DNA of 64,000 nucleotides from Dipylidium caninum (lineage: Eukaryota > Platyhelminthes > Cestoda > Cyclophyllidea > Dipylidiidae). Under the pieces are notes generated by a model. It searched no databases. It saw only the letters and a program-made list of their open reading frames with translations, and was not told the origin of the DNA. Positions within the stretch are counted from its first letter, which is position 1; the number at the start of each line of letters is the position of its first letter. This document shows, piece by piece, positions 10,801-21,700 of the stretch. The stretch spans positions 186,001 through 250,000 of the forward strand of contig QEYB01001166.1 of assembly GCA_017562135.1 (NCBI GenBank), written 5' to 3'. The position numbers and the translations under genes were made by a program.

Positions 10801-11608
10801 GGCTTGAACGAGTTCTCTTCACGGGCCAACCACATTCGCCACTTGGACATGAATCAATCGGCTCTTAGCAAGACTTGTCGTTTCTTTCAAATCCCGTTAG
10901 ATAGCACTTCAGCTAATGGGGTCATGACATTCCATTTTTCTTTTCACTTTCGCCACAGGTAGCATGTTCCTTTCACCAATGGGTCGATTGGGTGCTGGAC
11001 TCTACGGCATCAGCCTTTACGGTGGTCTGCTGCTCTTCTCTGGTTTTCTTCTTTATGACACTCAAATGGTAATCCGCCGCGCCGAGCAACACCCGAACAC
11101 AGGCCACGCAATCTACTCGGCCGGGCCCGGGACTGTCATGACTGTTCGGCCTTTTGACCCTATCAACAAGTAAGTCGAGGTTGATTACAGGATAAGAGGT
11201 CTCGTAGGTGGCAAATTAATTGAACGCAGAGGGAATTGTCTGAAGGCGATTTGTTTGTCTCTACGTGTACGAAAATATAGGTCGTCGTAGTGTATAGTGG
11301 GCACCATGGGATTAGTGAATTCCTTTATTTTGTGTTGTATTTCCCACGTCGTTGACTGTAATTCGGGTGAATTGATTTAATTAAAGTAAAGGTGGAATAA
11401 CTAAGGTAGCGAAAGGTGAAGAGTCGACGGATTGAGTCGATTTTACAAGCGAAACGGTAGTGGTGGTGACGTGTATCGAACTAATTTCATTTTTTTACCA
11501 TATTTTTTTTTTTAAATTCACAGTTCAATTACAATACTTCTCGATACGCTCAATATTTTCGTACGAATGGTAGCCATTTTCTCCGGCGGTAATACGAGAA
11601 GAAAGTGA
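7887..11608 (+). CDS. GHITM: GHITM-family mitochondrial membrane protein, copy A
   Basis: A complete five-exon gene: 7887-8082, 9514-9830, 10061-10316, 10959-11169 and 11524-11608. All junctions keep frame and the product is 354 residues, close to the vertebrate length of about 345. GHITM (TMBIM5) is an inner mitochondrial membrane protein of the BI-1 superfamily, implicated in cristae structure and cation exchange. Exon 1 (residues 1-65) is basic and fits a mitochondrial presequence. Hydrophobic segments follow from residue 72: GGAALGLGGLCLYG, STYAYLAGG, GGPILTRAAVYTAGIVGG, GVVFVSSLGSMFL and LYGGLLLFSGFLLYDTQ. The family motif YDTQ is at residues 289-292 and the second conserved acidic site is in LLDTLNIF (Asp334). 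Exon 5 gives SITILLDTLNIF, then GGNTRRK and stop. Intron 2 uses the weak donor GTTCGT. Exons 3-4 and intron 3 are almost identical to copy B. Confidence 0.93.
8290..9596 (+). repeat. Inverted repeat, tract 1, left arm
   Basis: Covers most of GHITM-A intron 1 and the first 83 bases of exon 2. It matches the reverse complement of about 61105-62400. The last 180 or so bases before exon 2 look identical, whereas the interior shows scattered differences (about one in fourteen in the part I compared). Similarity stops abruptly inside exon 2 after the codons for YGLYG. Confidence 0.85.
9936..11279 (+). repeat. Inverted repeat, tract 2, left arm
   Basis: Runs from late intron 2 through exon 3, intron 3, exon 4 and the first 110 bases of intron 4 of GHITM-A, matching the reverse complement of about 58932-60236. 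In a stretch of about 375 bases of intron 3 I count only two differences. The chief interruptions are a TTCC-repeat expansion at 10321-10376 and a cluster of changes in exon 4 around the YDTQ codons. Confidence 0.9.
10321..10376 (+). repeat. TTCC/TCCC microsatellite in GHITM-A intron 3
   Basis: A pyrimidine tract of imperfect TTCC repeats starts a few bases after the exon 3 donor. Copy B has only a short version at the same position (about 59825-59850), so the tract expanded in A or shrank in B after the surrounding sequence was last made alike. Confidence 0.9.
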
Positions 11609-13948
11609 GGGCGCCTGACATTTCAAATGTATCAGTAAGGCTTGTCATCGAATGATTATCAGTTAACGCAAACTTCATTGATTCTTCTTTGATGTAAAAT
11701 CCATCACCGTAGTAGGATTTCCATGTTTTGGTGTTTGTGGGTGTATGGGTTGAATTGCGTCTCGAATTTTGTGGCGAGCTCATTTGATGGGAGGTTCTTC
11801 TGGGATATGAGACGCAGTTCGTCATAGGGAATCTTTAACAAGTGGTCTTGTAGAAGAGAATGAGCGTGTGATGTGGTTTCGAATGGGGTGGACCAAACTG
11901 CTCATTCTCGCCAACTAGGCAATTTCAATAACGATGACTCAAGTGTTGAAGAAGTGCCATGAGGCATGGTGAGGATTGATAACCAAACAGAAAGAATTAT
12001 TTTGCTTCCACAAGTCATTTGGTGCTCTTAGAGGTTCGCCTTCCTTCCCCAAGTGTCGGTGGCCCGCTCATCATTTTCATCGCGGAGTCTCGCCGCGTGG
12101 TAATTCGACTCCCGTTTTGTTGCGCTGTGACTTCAGTCCGTGATATAATTAACCCCTCTAGGAGGACCAGCCACAACGACGGAGTCCTGAGCGTTATATC
12201 CTAGGGCGAGCCTTCACCTATGGGATTTGTCGTCAAGGTTGTGAAGATTCCCAAGTTCTCATGACATTTGGCTGCTTGAAATGAAGATGGAAGACAGCAG
12301 TTTTACCGAGTGTGGTTGTTTGGGCGGGGAAGTTAGCTATGTGGATCTTACAAATAGAACTTCTGGGATGGGAATTGTGATCTAACCAAAAGTACGTTTA
12401 GCTGTTTTATGCCACCTAAGTGGCTCAAGTTTGAATTGCGTAACTGCTTTCACTATCAGAGAGTTCAGTACAGCCTTACTTTCCTCAATGCTCGTGGCTT
12501 CGATGACCAAAGTAGCTTCGGAGCCCCTTGCAACGATGACGCTGCTTGAAGTCGTATTCGGTAAGAGTAAATGCCAGTGTCACTGAAAGGTAGGCTTCTT
12601 ACATCCGCCTTTAATCATGGCCCCTCGGAGATCCGTGCATTAACCATTGCGGTGTCTAGTGGCCGACTAATGCAGAGTTGAATTAGTTGCCTTTAGCGTA
12701 AAATCTACCCTTAGTTGTCCACTAAGATGCATCTAACGTCAGCGGTTGTTACGTAATCTGTAGCGGCTGTCGAAGATGACACACAAAAGCATCTACTCCA
12801 GGCCTTCCTTAAAAGTGCGACCGAGTAAGGTATTTTAATTATTGGTTAATTTCAAGAGCACATACCTTTTGTAGACCACATGCAATATGTATATCGGCAC
12901 TACCGGTAATTTAAATCCTTGGAAAGTGGTAGCCTTTTTGAACTTGAAAATACCCCTCTAATGGTGACTTACAACCTATCTAACATTGATCATTCCTCAA
13001 TCAGATAGACAGCTGGGGTCCTCGGTGTTTGTCCATATTAATGATGCTGACGAGTCTAATGATAATAATGGAGATGGCTCAACCAGCTTACTGTTGGACC
13101 TCTCGACCAAAATAAGGTTCACTGCTTCGAGAAGTATAGGGATTTGGTGGAGTTCAGCCGTTATTAAACTGATATATAGACTTACTCTAGTGTATCGTAT
13201 AAATGGTAAAGTGGGTCCTTTTATTCTGAGAGATCCCCGTAATGGGCTTCCTCCGTTGTCTTCAACTGGGATATACTAGGAGCACACTGACTGACTAGTC
13301 ACTTGAAAGCATAATTAGAAGGGACATTAAACATATGAAAAGTGTAATCCAGTTCACTGCTTTGTGGGGGGGGAGGGTTCGGAAGCTCAGTGAGTATATT
13401 GTTAAATGGGTTTTTACCAGAAAATCGACAGTTTCAAACAATTAGGCTTAAATGTTTCGGACTGATTCAATAATTTATAGCGTAGGAAACGGATACAGAA
13501 TTTCCCACCAATTACGAGAGCACGTTTTTCTCTTGCAAATGTATTGTTTATTAACCTAAAATGTAAAAAGAAAAATAGACGCGAGATTATCAGTGTTTCC
13601 TACAATATTCTAATCATTCAAGAAAAGTGGGCGTGGGGCTATATCAGACATGTTTACAGTAAGTTTCGAATTGTCACTAACCCCGTTAAGCGGTAAAGCT
13701 TATCTACCTCTAAAGAATATTTAGCATTCGGTGGGTCTTTTAATTCTTATCTGTTGCAAAACAAGTATGATCTATTGATACAGGCTGATAACATTAAGTA
13801 ACTGGTTCATTTCGGGCAGTCTGTGTGTCGTGGTTGCTGGAATCTTCTAAATTATCAATTTTTTGTTTAAATTAACAACGGGGAAATAAGCATTCTTTCT
13901 ACACCGGTGGGTGATACCGCGAATGCGAGGCCTAGGATCGGACTGAAG
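11609..13948. other. Intergenic region between GHITM-A and the small cysteine-rich gene
   Basis: About 2.3 kb. Several short open frames exist on both strands (for example 12986-13279 plus) but none shows a recognisable domain or clear splice structure. No obvious AATAAA was found close after the GHITM-A stop. Includes a run of nine G near 13367. Confidence 0.5.
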
Positions 13949-14107
13949 ATGTGCTACATCGTTACATGTACAAAGTGCGGAAAAAAAACTTGGGCTGGTA
14001 GGGTATCTTCCCTAACTTTCCCTGTTATAGGATGTGGTATGCACATTGAGGCCACAATGAAAAGCATCAAGCCCGAAGAGCGATGTACTTGCGGCAGGAC
14101 GTATTAG
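13949..14107 (+). CDS. Small cysteine-rich protein (41 aa) with a 33-nt intron
   Basis: Reading from ATG 13949, exon 1 is 13949-13997 and exon 2 is 14031-14107. The intron 13998-14030 is 33 nt, starts GTAGGG, contains CTAAC (a branch-point-like motif) and ends TTATAG. The spliced product begins MCYIVTCTKCGKKTWAGCG and ends RCTCGRTY. It has CxxCGK and CxCGR cysteine pairs that could bind zinc. I recall similarly short eukaryotic proteins starting MCYxVxCxKCGKxxWxGCGxH, in which W-x-G-C-G is contiguous; that supports splicing, but the family has no function I can name. Because 33 is a multiple of three and the intron has no in-frame stop, retention would add 11 residues between Gly and Cys. An upstream GTG-led frame continues to 13907; the ATG is preferred by family resemblance. 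Confidence 0.7.
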   Translation: MCYIVTCTKCGKKTWAGRVSSLTFPVIGCGMHIEATMKSIKPEERCTCGRTY

Positions 14108-14373
14108 GAACCGAGCTAATTTCTTTGATATTTTCATATTTCCTTTTCTGCTTTGAATGAACTTGTTCATTACTTACTTTTAATACATTGATTTGCGTTC
14201 CTGTGCCTCGATTTTCACAAAATAGATGGGCAGCGGCCACGTTCTTTTTCTCTTCTCCAATATTATCTTAACTATTAGACCTCTTGAGACTCTTATTTGC
14301 AGACAAATCCTCCAAGCACGCAAGGATCAATATCTATCTATTAGATTTATTTGATATGGACAGTTTTTGGCAC

Positions 14374-14379
14374 TTTATT
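14374..14379 (-). terminator. Candidate polyadenylation signal for VPS13D
   Basis: AATAAA on the minus strand about 185 bases after the VPS13D stop codon. A second AATAAA lies at 14346-14351. Both are within the expected range for a 3' end. Confidence 0.4.
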
Positions 14380-14561
14380 CGTATTCTCTCTTTACACCTC
14401 AATGACGTAAATGTCAGTCTTCTCCATGTTCAATGCCAGTTTACAATGAGGATAAAACCATTTCTTTTGACTCAAATATTTGGCAAAATCGTCATATCTA
14501 AAATTACATTCATCAAGAAAACAATAGAGTTGGTATCTTTACAAATTTGAGCAGTAACAAA

Positions 14562-17500
14562 TCATTTGTTATCGTTACCACTCCCATCTGAAGGGGAAGA
14601 TTCGACAGCGCTTATGAGTGATGGCGCAAAGGGTAGGGCCAAGGGGTGTATCCGAAGTGCAAGGTCGAATGGTCGGTCGCGCCTTAGCTCCATCATTCTT
14701 TGTACGAAGCGAAAATGCGCCTCCGAGACTTCAGCCAATGTCTCTTGTGCCCATTCAGCCTGGTCGAAACGCAATTCTCGGCAACCCCGCTCTAGTCGAA
14801 ATTCTATATAGCAAGACTCTGTTGCCGTTCCCGTCGTTGATGGTGGCGCAATTCCACGAGGCCCTATCAGTGTCTCCTGGTTTGGAATATGGCGATAAAG
14901 GCGGACGCCATTGAGGTAGAAATAAGGTATGACAAACATTATTCCTGTGGCATCGGAGCGCTCTCCACTGAACTGAAGGGGAAAAAAGTCATGCGAAAGG
15001 AATTATTGGTGAGATGAGTAGGAGGTTGATTTATAGCCTACAGTAGAGGTTGAAGTCCGCTTTACAACCTGAAGATTGAAATTCCTGACACACCAAATGG
15101 CACGGTCGGTGACGATAACGCTGACGGCGTTAGACTGACATCTGAGAACGCGGATCACCATTTCAAATCCGTCTTCGTCCCATTGCTGTCCTGAGGCTTT
15201 CAACAGGTGACTCATTGAAATACCTGCAAATTTAAATTGATATTTTCCCGGCTTAGGAAAAGTGCACTCGCCGTAGAAAAAAGAAAAATAGTAGGCATCT
15301 CTAGTTTTACTAAGTACTGACCCAAGCTGCACGCTTTAAAAAATGGCTGTCAATAATTCTGGTGGCATAAAAAGAGCTTTAATCTTAACTATACCTGAAC
15401 AATGCACAATTAATGAGATATCCTTCCTCGATGCTTTCAGCACTATTTGCACTCAAAAACACACATAAGATTGGGGCAATTTGACTCCTACTGCGCATGC
15501 TGACATGACATACAGACCTTCCGAGTATTGAAGGTCGTCAACTGATGCAATGATCGCTGGAAAGCGATCGTAGAAAGCAGTGTGATATGCACAGAGACGA
15601 CACAGCAACAGTTGGCCAACAGCTTCTGTGAGTGAGTAGGCTCGCAGTGGGGAGTAGAGGGCCCTCCGCGGACGCATTCGACGTGGTCGCCCACTGGAAG
15701 AAGGGCGCGCGGCTTCACGTAAAGACGTCATCGCACCCGAAACAAGGTCAAGCACACCACCCACTGGCTTTGTCACTGTGCCTAGCAAACCTCTTCCCAC
15801 ACCGTAGACAAAACCCTTTTAGAATAAAGAATGTAAAGATGATATATTTTGCTTCTGATCGCGTAGGAAATGAATGATCTGATTGCATCTCATTTAAGTA
15901 AATAGGTATCTAAGTTAGGGGTTTCGCCAATAATTCCAGAAAAGATTAGTAAAGAGCTTAATAATCCTAAACCCTCCAAGTTTGTCAGAATTCCCCATTT
16001 ATACTTAGGAATCAAATGCTAGCTCAGCCATGAAATTTACTAGTCGTGATGTTCTTAGAACAGTAATATCATAGTTTTCACACCAAATACATGGCAGACC
16101 TATGCCTAAGGCGACGCGATTCAAGAATATAACAATAGAAAATAAAATTACTTTTCGGTTAGGCGATTCGAAACTCTCGAGTGAGCATGAGTACGCGGTA
16201 GGTGGACAACGAAAGGTCGTGAGAGCTTTTCCTTTATGTTACGAAGTAAATAAGTGGTTGAAGAAGAAGAGGAAACTAAAGAGAGATACCTTGAGACTGT
16301 CTTCCTCACGGGCGCCATGAATGGGCTGGGTGACCATAGAGGTAACGCCGCCTACCACACCGTGAACGAACCCGCGAAGTCCAGCTCTGAGAGGTGCTGT
16401 CTGCGCAAAGAGACCCTTATTCCTTCCACTAACTTCCGGCGCTTCTGTTACCAAGGATGGAAACATTATAGTGGCTTCGAACTCGTCGAGGCGTTCCTCC
16501 GTCACCGACTCGGGTACTCTTGATCGGACATTATAGGAGGAAGAGGATGACGACGAGGCGAAGGAGGCAGCTACTTGTTGGGGTGATACCATAATGGCGC
16601 GTCGTCGACGTTGGTATTGCTCGTCCATGGAGAGCGTGTGCAGCAGTTGCGACATACTTCCTACCACCTGCGAAAGTTACATCAGCAGGCATCAAGCTCG
16701 ATTGCCGCCTACTATATCGTGACCGCGTGAATTTGATCTTACCTAGATTTTACAGCAAATTACTTCGCACTTCTCCTCCGTACAGACCCCCTTTCTTCCT
16801 TTACCGGATGCTCTAATACTTGGATATATTCAGCTGGTGCTAAAGCTCTTCTAAGCGAGGGTGATTCAAGGCTGTTTACTATTTAACAAGGTAGTCTTAT
16901 TACAAAAATAGCTAAAAGATGTTGAAGATTACTTAGTGATGTCTCTTTGGAATCTAAAAGATGATACTCACTTCAAAGAACCATGGGAAAATCCACAAAA
17001 AGGGCAAGTGCATGTACGAGTCTCTAGTCATATCAATGAACGGACCAGATACTGCGGGGTGGTAAAGCGAAGGATAAAAAAAAGAAATACCCGTATTTTC
17101 GACTCTATATAGTGATACCTTATTTAGAATGAATTTTTGAAATGTTACCCAGTGATACCGAAATTATTATGACTGCGAGGATGGCAAGGATGAACTTGCC
17201 TTAGCAGTGCTGTCACCGACACCGTGAGCGACGTTTCTTACGAGGCCAGAAAGATCCATGTCAGCTAGATCAGAGATACCGGAAGATATATCTGACACGA
17301 AGCCGAGGGGATTCCCCAACAAATCCACCGACCCGAAGATGCGTAGCGCCTGCGCGCGTATCTGCGCTTGAAAATGTCGCACTAACTGCTCCACAAGGAA
17401 GTGACTGGATTCTAGACAGTGCTCCAGAACGAATTCACCTACATTAAAGCGTATATGCAAGAAAATTGATAACAAACAGAGGTCAGTGATAGGTTATGTT

Positions 17501-18721
17501 GATGTAGAATGAACTGACCGGTAAAAGATGAGCTGATAATCGAAAGTAGCAACTAAACGGGAAGGTTTAAAATTTGCATCAAAGAAAGGTATAGGAAATG
17601 AGGGGGAGGGGGGATCGCGGCTGGATATCAAATGCGCGGATGAAGTAGTTGACAATATGCCAGACATAAACGTGTGAATGTACGAAGATTGGAAAAATAA
17701 GTGACGAAATTCAATAGGCGAATTGATCAAGCATGTGGGAAAGAATGGTTAATAAATTCGGAATAACGCAAATTACTAACTCCCTGATCACCTAATGACT
17801 TGAAACACCTGAGCAACTGTGTGACAATGCAAGCAAATGCCCTAAGTTCGGACGCCTAATTCTTGACTTTCAAGATCCATAAATGACGTCAAATTTGAAG
17901 GCTTCAGGAAAACGCGGTCAATCAAAGAGAGAATAGTCTAGAAGATGGTTGGCATAAAATCCTAGAGCCTAAATGAAATGTAAAAATAGGTATCAAGGTA
18001 AAGGCTTTTGTAATGTGACGTAGTTAGTAAAGGTTTGTGTGATTCACGTCAACGGGCAGTGGCAAGACAAATGACATGAATTATTAGGAAATGAAGGATA
18101 ACGAGAATAAAAAGGTGAATTGGAGAAAATAATGGCAAACTGATGTGTCAGAAGCAGGGTATAAACAGGTCTAGATGGTAAGCCAGTGAGGAATGTAATC
18201 GCAACGGAGTGGTAGATAAAAAGAAGAGTGATTAATCATGTAAATGAATTTAATAAAAATGGTAGGCAGAATTATGATTAACCTACATAACCGTAAGTCG
18301 GCATCGCTAAATGACATGATTTTCGGTAGTAGGCGGTGAACGTCGTAGAATTCAGGTCCTAGACGCCCTTCCGCCGTATGAACAGTCACACGAACGGGAG
18401 CTAAGAGTACTCGAAGACGATCGAAGTAGAGAAAGCCGTGAGATGGAATGCTAGGAGGCAAGACGTTTCTACAAGAAAGTCGGACAAAAAAGGCGGAAGT
18501 CAAAGTCATTTCCGCGAATATTTTTAACGAATTTCTGTCTGGCTCCTACCGGATGTGAATGCCTTCAGCTTCCAAAAGAGCACGATCCAGAAAATCGACG
18601 GATTTTGCATCATCAACCGAGGTAACTGGCATGGGGGTAGAGGTTTGGAAGTGTCGACTAAATTGGATCAGTTTCAATAGCAAAAGTTCTTCTGCTTGTA
18701 CTACCATTCGGTCTACTTTAC
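14562..18721 (-). CDS. VPS13D: VPS13D C-terminal exons (VPS13_C / ATG_C region)
   Basis: Exons read with junctions: 18550-18721 (VDRMVVQAEELLLLKL), 18287-18468 (GFLYFDRLRVLL, then FSDADLRLC), 17200-17438 (LRIFGSVDLLGNPLGFVSDI, then LVRNVAHGVGDSTAK), 16290-16667 (GFVHGVVGGVTSMVTQPIHG), 15492-15815 (GRGLLGTVTKPVGG), 15042-15223 and 14562-14972 (stop at 14562). The repeated glycine-rich amphipathic motifs ending in (S/V)xPxxG are the ATG2/VPS13 C-terminal motif that associates with membranes and lipid droplets. The last two exons carry a PH-like tail (VIVTDRAIWCVRN). One junction (15492 to 15223) does not phase as read, so a small exon may be missing there or the 15223 edge may be wrong. Confidence 0.8.
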
Positions 18722-21700
18722 CTACAAGGTAGGAGTTAGGAAGGAGGATGAACTTAATGGCCAAAATACCGCATTTTAATACTCAAAATGAATAATTAAT
18801 TATTTATTTAACTTCACCTCCAACAAAGTGAAAATCTTTGCTTTCCATCCAGTATGAAGGAGTCGTTGAGACCGCATGACAAGGTTTGGCAAAGAGGCGG
18901 TCGTCTCATTCGACTTCGTCGGGTGACCAGCCGAATTTCTCCTGGCATGGAGTAAGTTTTCCAACTCACGACCTCGTACCCATTCAGAACCACTGGAAGT
19001 TGAAAGCAATCGCCCCTCTAATACGCCCGTCTTAGAAGTCTTTTTCTTCATCGGTGGTGTAGCAGGAAGAAAGGACTCATTAGAGGCAGCACGAAATAGC
19101 AAAATTGGCAAGGATGCACCTGCTATTTGATTGTCGACTTGAATTCTTCTTATATGAAGAAAAACTGATTCCAATGGACGATTTCCCATTGCAGAAGTGT
19201 CCCCAATTTCGCCATCAGCAACATGGTCATCGATTCGAGATTGGTCAGGAAAGTCAACGAACACGGCATCGTTCTCCTCTACCTCTTCACTTTCCGTTAC
19301 CTCACGTCCCACATCGATCGGCGATCTTCTTGGGCCATTCAAACCAGGATAGAATCGTTTCAAGGCGAAACGAAGACCAGAAAGAGTAGCATAACATAGT
19401 TCCTCACATCGTGTTGAAATCACCGAAACACCTATGCCGGCGTTGAGATCAAGGAGGAACCGAAAGCTAGTAGGAGAGACGGTGAAATTTTAAGTTGGAG
19501 AGGAAATGAAGTCGGAATCGGAAGATTGGGCTCCTGTGGATCAGAGATTTGTAATACTCGAACCGGTCCCTCGGTAAGCATTTCTACTTGGAGAGAGCCT
19601 GATCCGGGCCGTAGCCAATTGCGTAAGACATGCGCCACTCCAAGACTTTCATTGACAAGACTCGGTATTCCACCTCTTTTTACCTTTTCGACACGAGTAA
19701 TGCCACGAAATTTTGGGCGAGCGACAAAAATGGCTTCGGATGTAGCAGGAATTTTTTTGTTGCAACTCCGTCTCGACTGAACGCAGAACGATGCCGCGTT
19801 AATGAGAAAGCTACGGTCAAATCTCCACGTCTGAGTGTTTTTGCGTCGAGAAGCAAGACGCGCCAAACAGAGAATCCCAACTTCAAAGTTTTCTAAAATG
19901 CATGGATCTACCAAGCATCGCGTCATTGCCTCCGCTACCGTCGCCTCTGAGGTGTCTACATCGAGGACCCAACTGTGCTTTCTGGAGAGCAGACGTCCAC
20001 GCCGACGTAATGGAGCCTGTGGAGCCGATGAACCTTCATGCACTACGAAGCCTTGACTGGAAAGGTACCAGAGCTGGGAACGTTCACCCGGTCGCTTCTT
20101 ACGCAACACTACACGGCGCACTTTTTCCGACTCAGTAATGACGTCAAATACGGGGAAGGTGAGGGTGGTAGGAGTGTATTCGGTTCGAGAGTCTGGAAAG
20201 ATTTGGTTATCATCTCCGGCAACGCCGCAGATAGCGAGGTAGACGCAGTTATTATATACCAAGCGGGAGCCGGCTCCGACTTTGGACAGATCATAAACGT
20301 TGCTCAAATCACCCTGAAATTAGACGGAGAATGAAGTTTAGTACATTTTTTGAAATTCTCAACATTCTCCTCGTCTCTCACATGAACTCCGACAGAGATA
20401 AGAGGTGGAAGAAGGGGTTCCTCTGGTGCATAATTCACTATAGATCTTGGTGGAAGTCGGTTAAGAAAAATGCCGCCGGACCATCCATCGCTGGCATTGG
20501 ATACAGGATGTGGAGGCTGTAAAGCGTCCGAACCACCGCTGTCGACGAATTGTTGGTAAAAAAGGGCGACGGGACTGAGATTCCTGATTCGGTAAGGTGG
20601 AGGCAAGTAAGTGGCGTCGCTAACTATAACGAAGAGGGTTGCACCTCGAAGAATCACATCAACGCGAAGGAAGAGAGGCTCGACAGGAGATGATACGGAT
20701 GCAGGTGGCGCGGCTTGTGAACGTGTGGGCATCCTATCATAGAGAATAATGACAATAGATTTATATCATCAAACGTTTAGTAGATAAATAGACAGGAAAG
20801 ATGAGGAATGAAAATCGGTTAGTGAACGTGAACTTGCCGGAGCATAAGGTGATAAGACCGAGGCTTATCAATTTGAATACTGCCCGTCCAGTGAGTAGGA
20901 ACAGGGGTGGATGCCGTATTTGGATCAGAAGACCAGATCTGGTCGGGAATTAGAACACGAAAGCAGAGAAGTTGATCTAAGTCCTGTCGGGGCCAATGAA
21001 AGGGCACGTTGCAATGCGATTGAATGTCCACTGCGAAGTGAAGGGAAAGTCGGTTAAAAAAGTGATATCGAAAGTTAAAGACCAAGGGTTAGTCGAATGA
21101 GCGGAAGCCCTCAAGAACGCAAGATCTACTATAACACAGTAAATGACAAAATCATTATACTTAGCCGATAAAATTAGCACCTATCCGAATTTCAGCGAAC
21201 ACCTCTACGGACAAGTAGTGAAATTAACGAGACAGTACATGCCGAACTCCAAGAGTAGATATGGGAAATTTGTTGCACGAATGAGTTCCACCTCTCCAAA
21301 AATTAAGAGGCCACCTAACTACTTCGAAGTGCGATGTTTATTTTTCCCGTCCTTTTGGTGCAGGAGCTGCCAATCTTGTAATGAATGAGAAAACAAAATG
21401 CGTACCACGAGCATTAAATCAGAGGAAGAAACACTCATTTGCCATACAAATTCAGGTAGTGAAAGGGGAATCGTATTAGCTTACAAAAATGAGTCAAAAG
21501 GCGTTGACAAATAAACAAACAGATAGGGACTTCGAAGCATAATATACCCAAAGACGATGGTCCATCGAAAACAAAATTTAAAAAAAAACTAACAGTAAAA
21601 GAAGGAGTCTGATATGCTTATGTTTTTAAAATTAACTAGTTATAGGTTAAATGCTCACTGTAAGACTGAGCACAGGATCGCAGCAAGAGAAAATACTTGA

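Noticed and set aside
12986..13279. 97-codon plus-strand frame in the intergenic region
   Set aside because: It is not preceded by a convincing start or splice context and shows no known motif; Asp/Asn-rich low-complexity part.
19514..19542. 29-nt alternative intron near the VPS13D frame break
   Set aside because: A GT-AG pair near 19437-19465 would also restore frame, but it removes the conserved LLDLNAGI segment, so the 14-nt break or an indel is preferred. The span listed is approximate.
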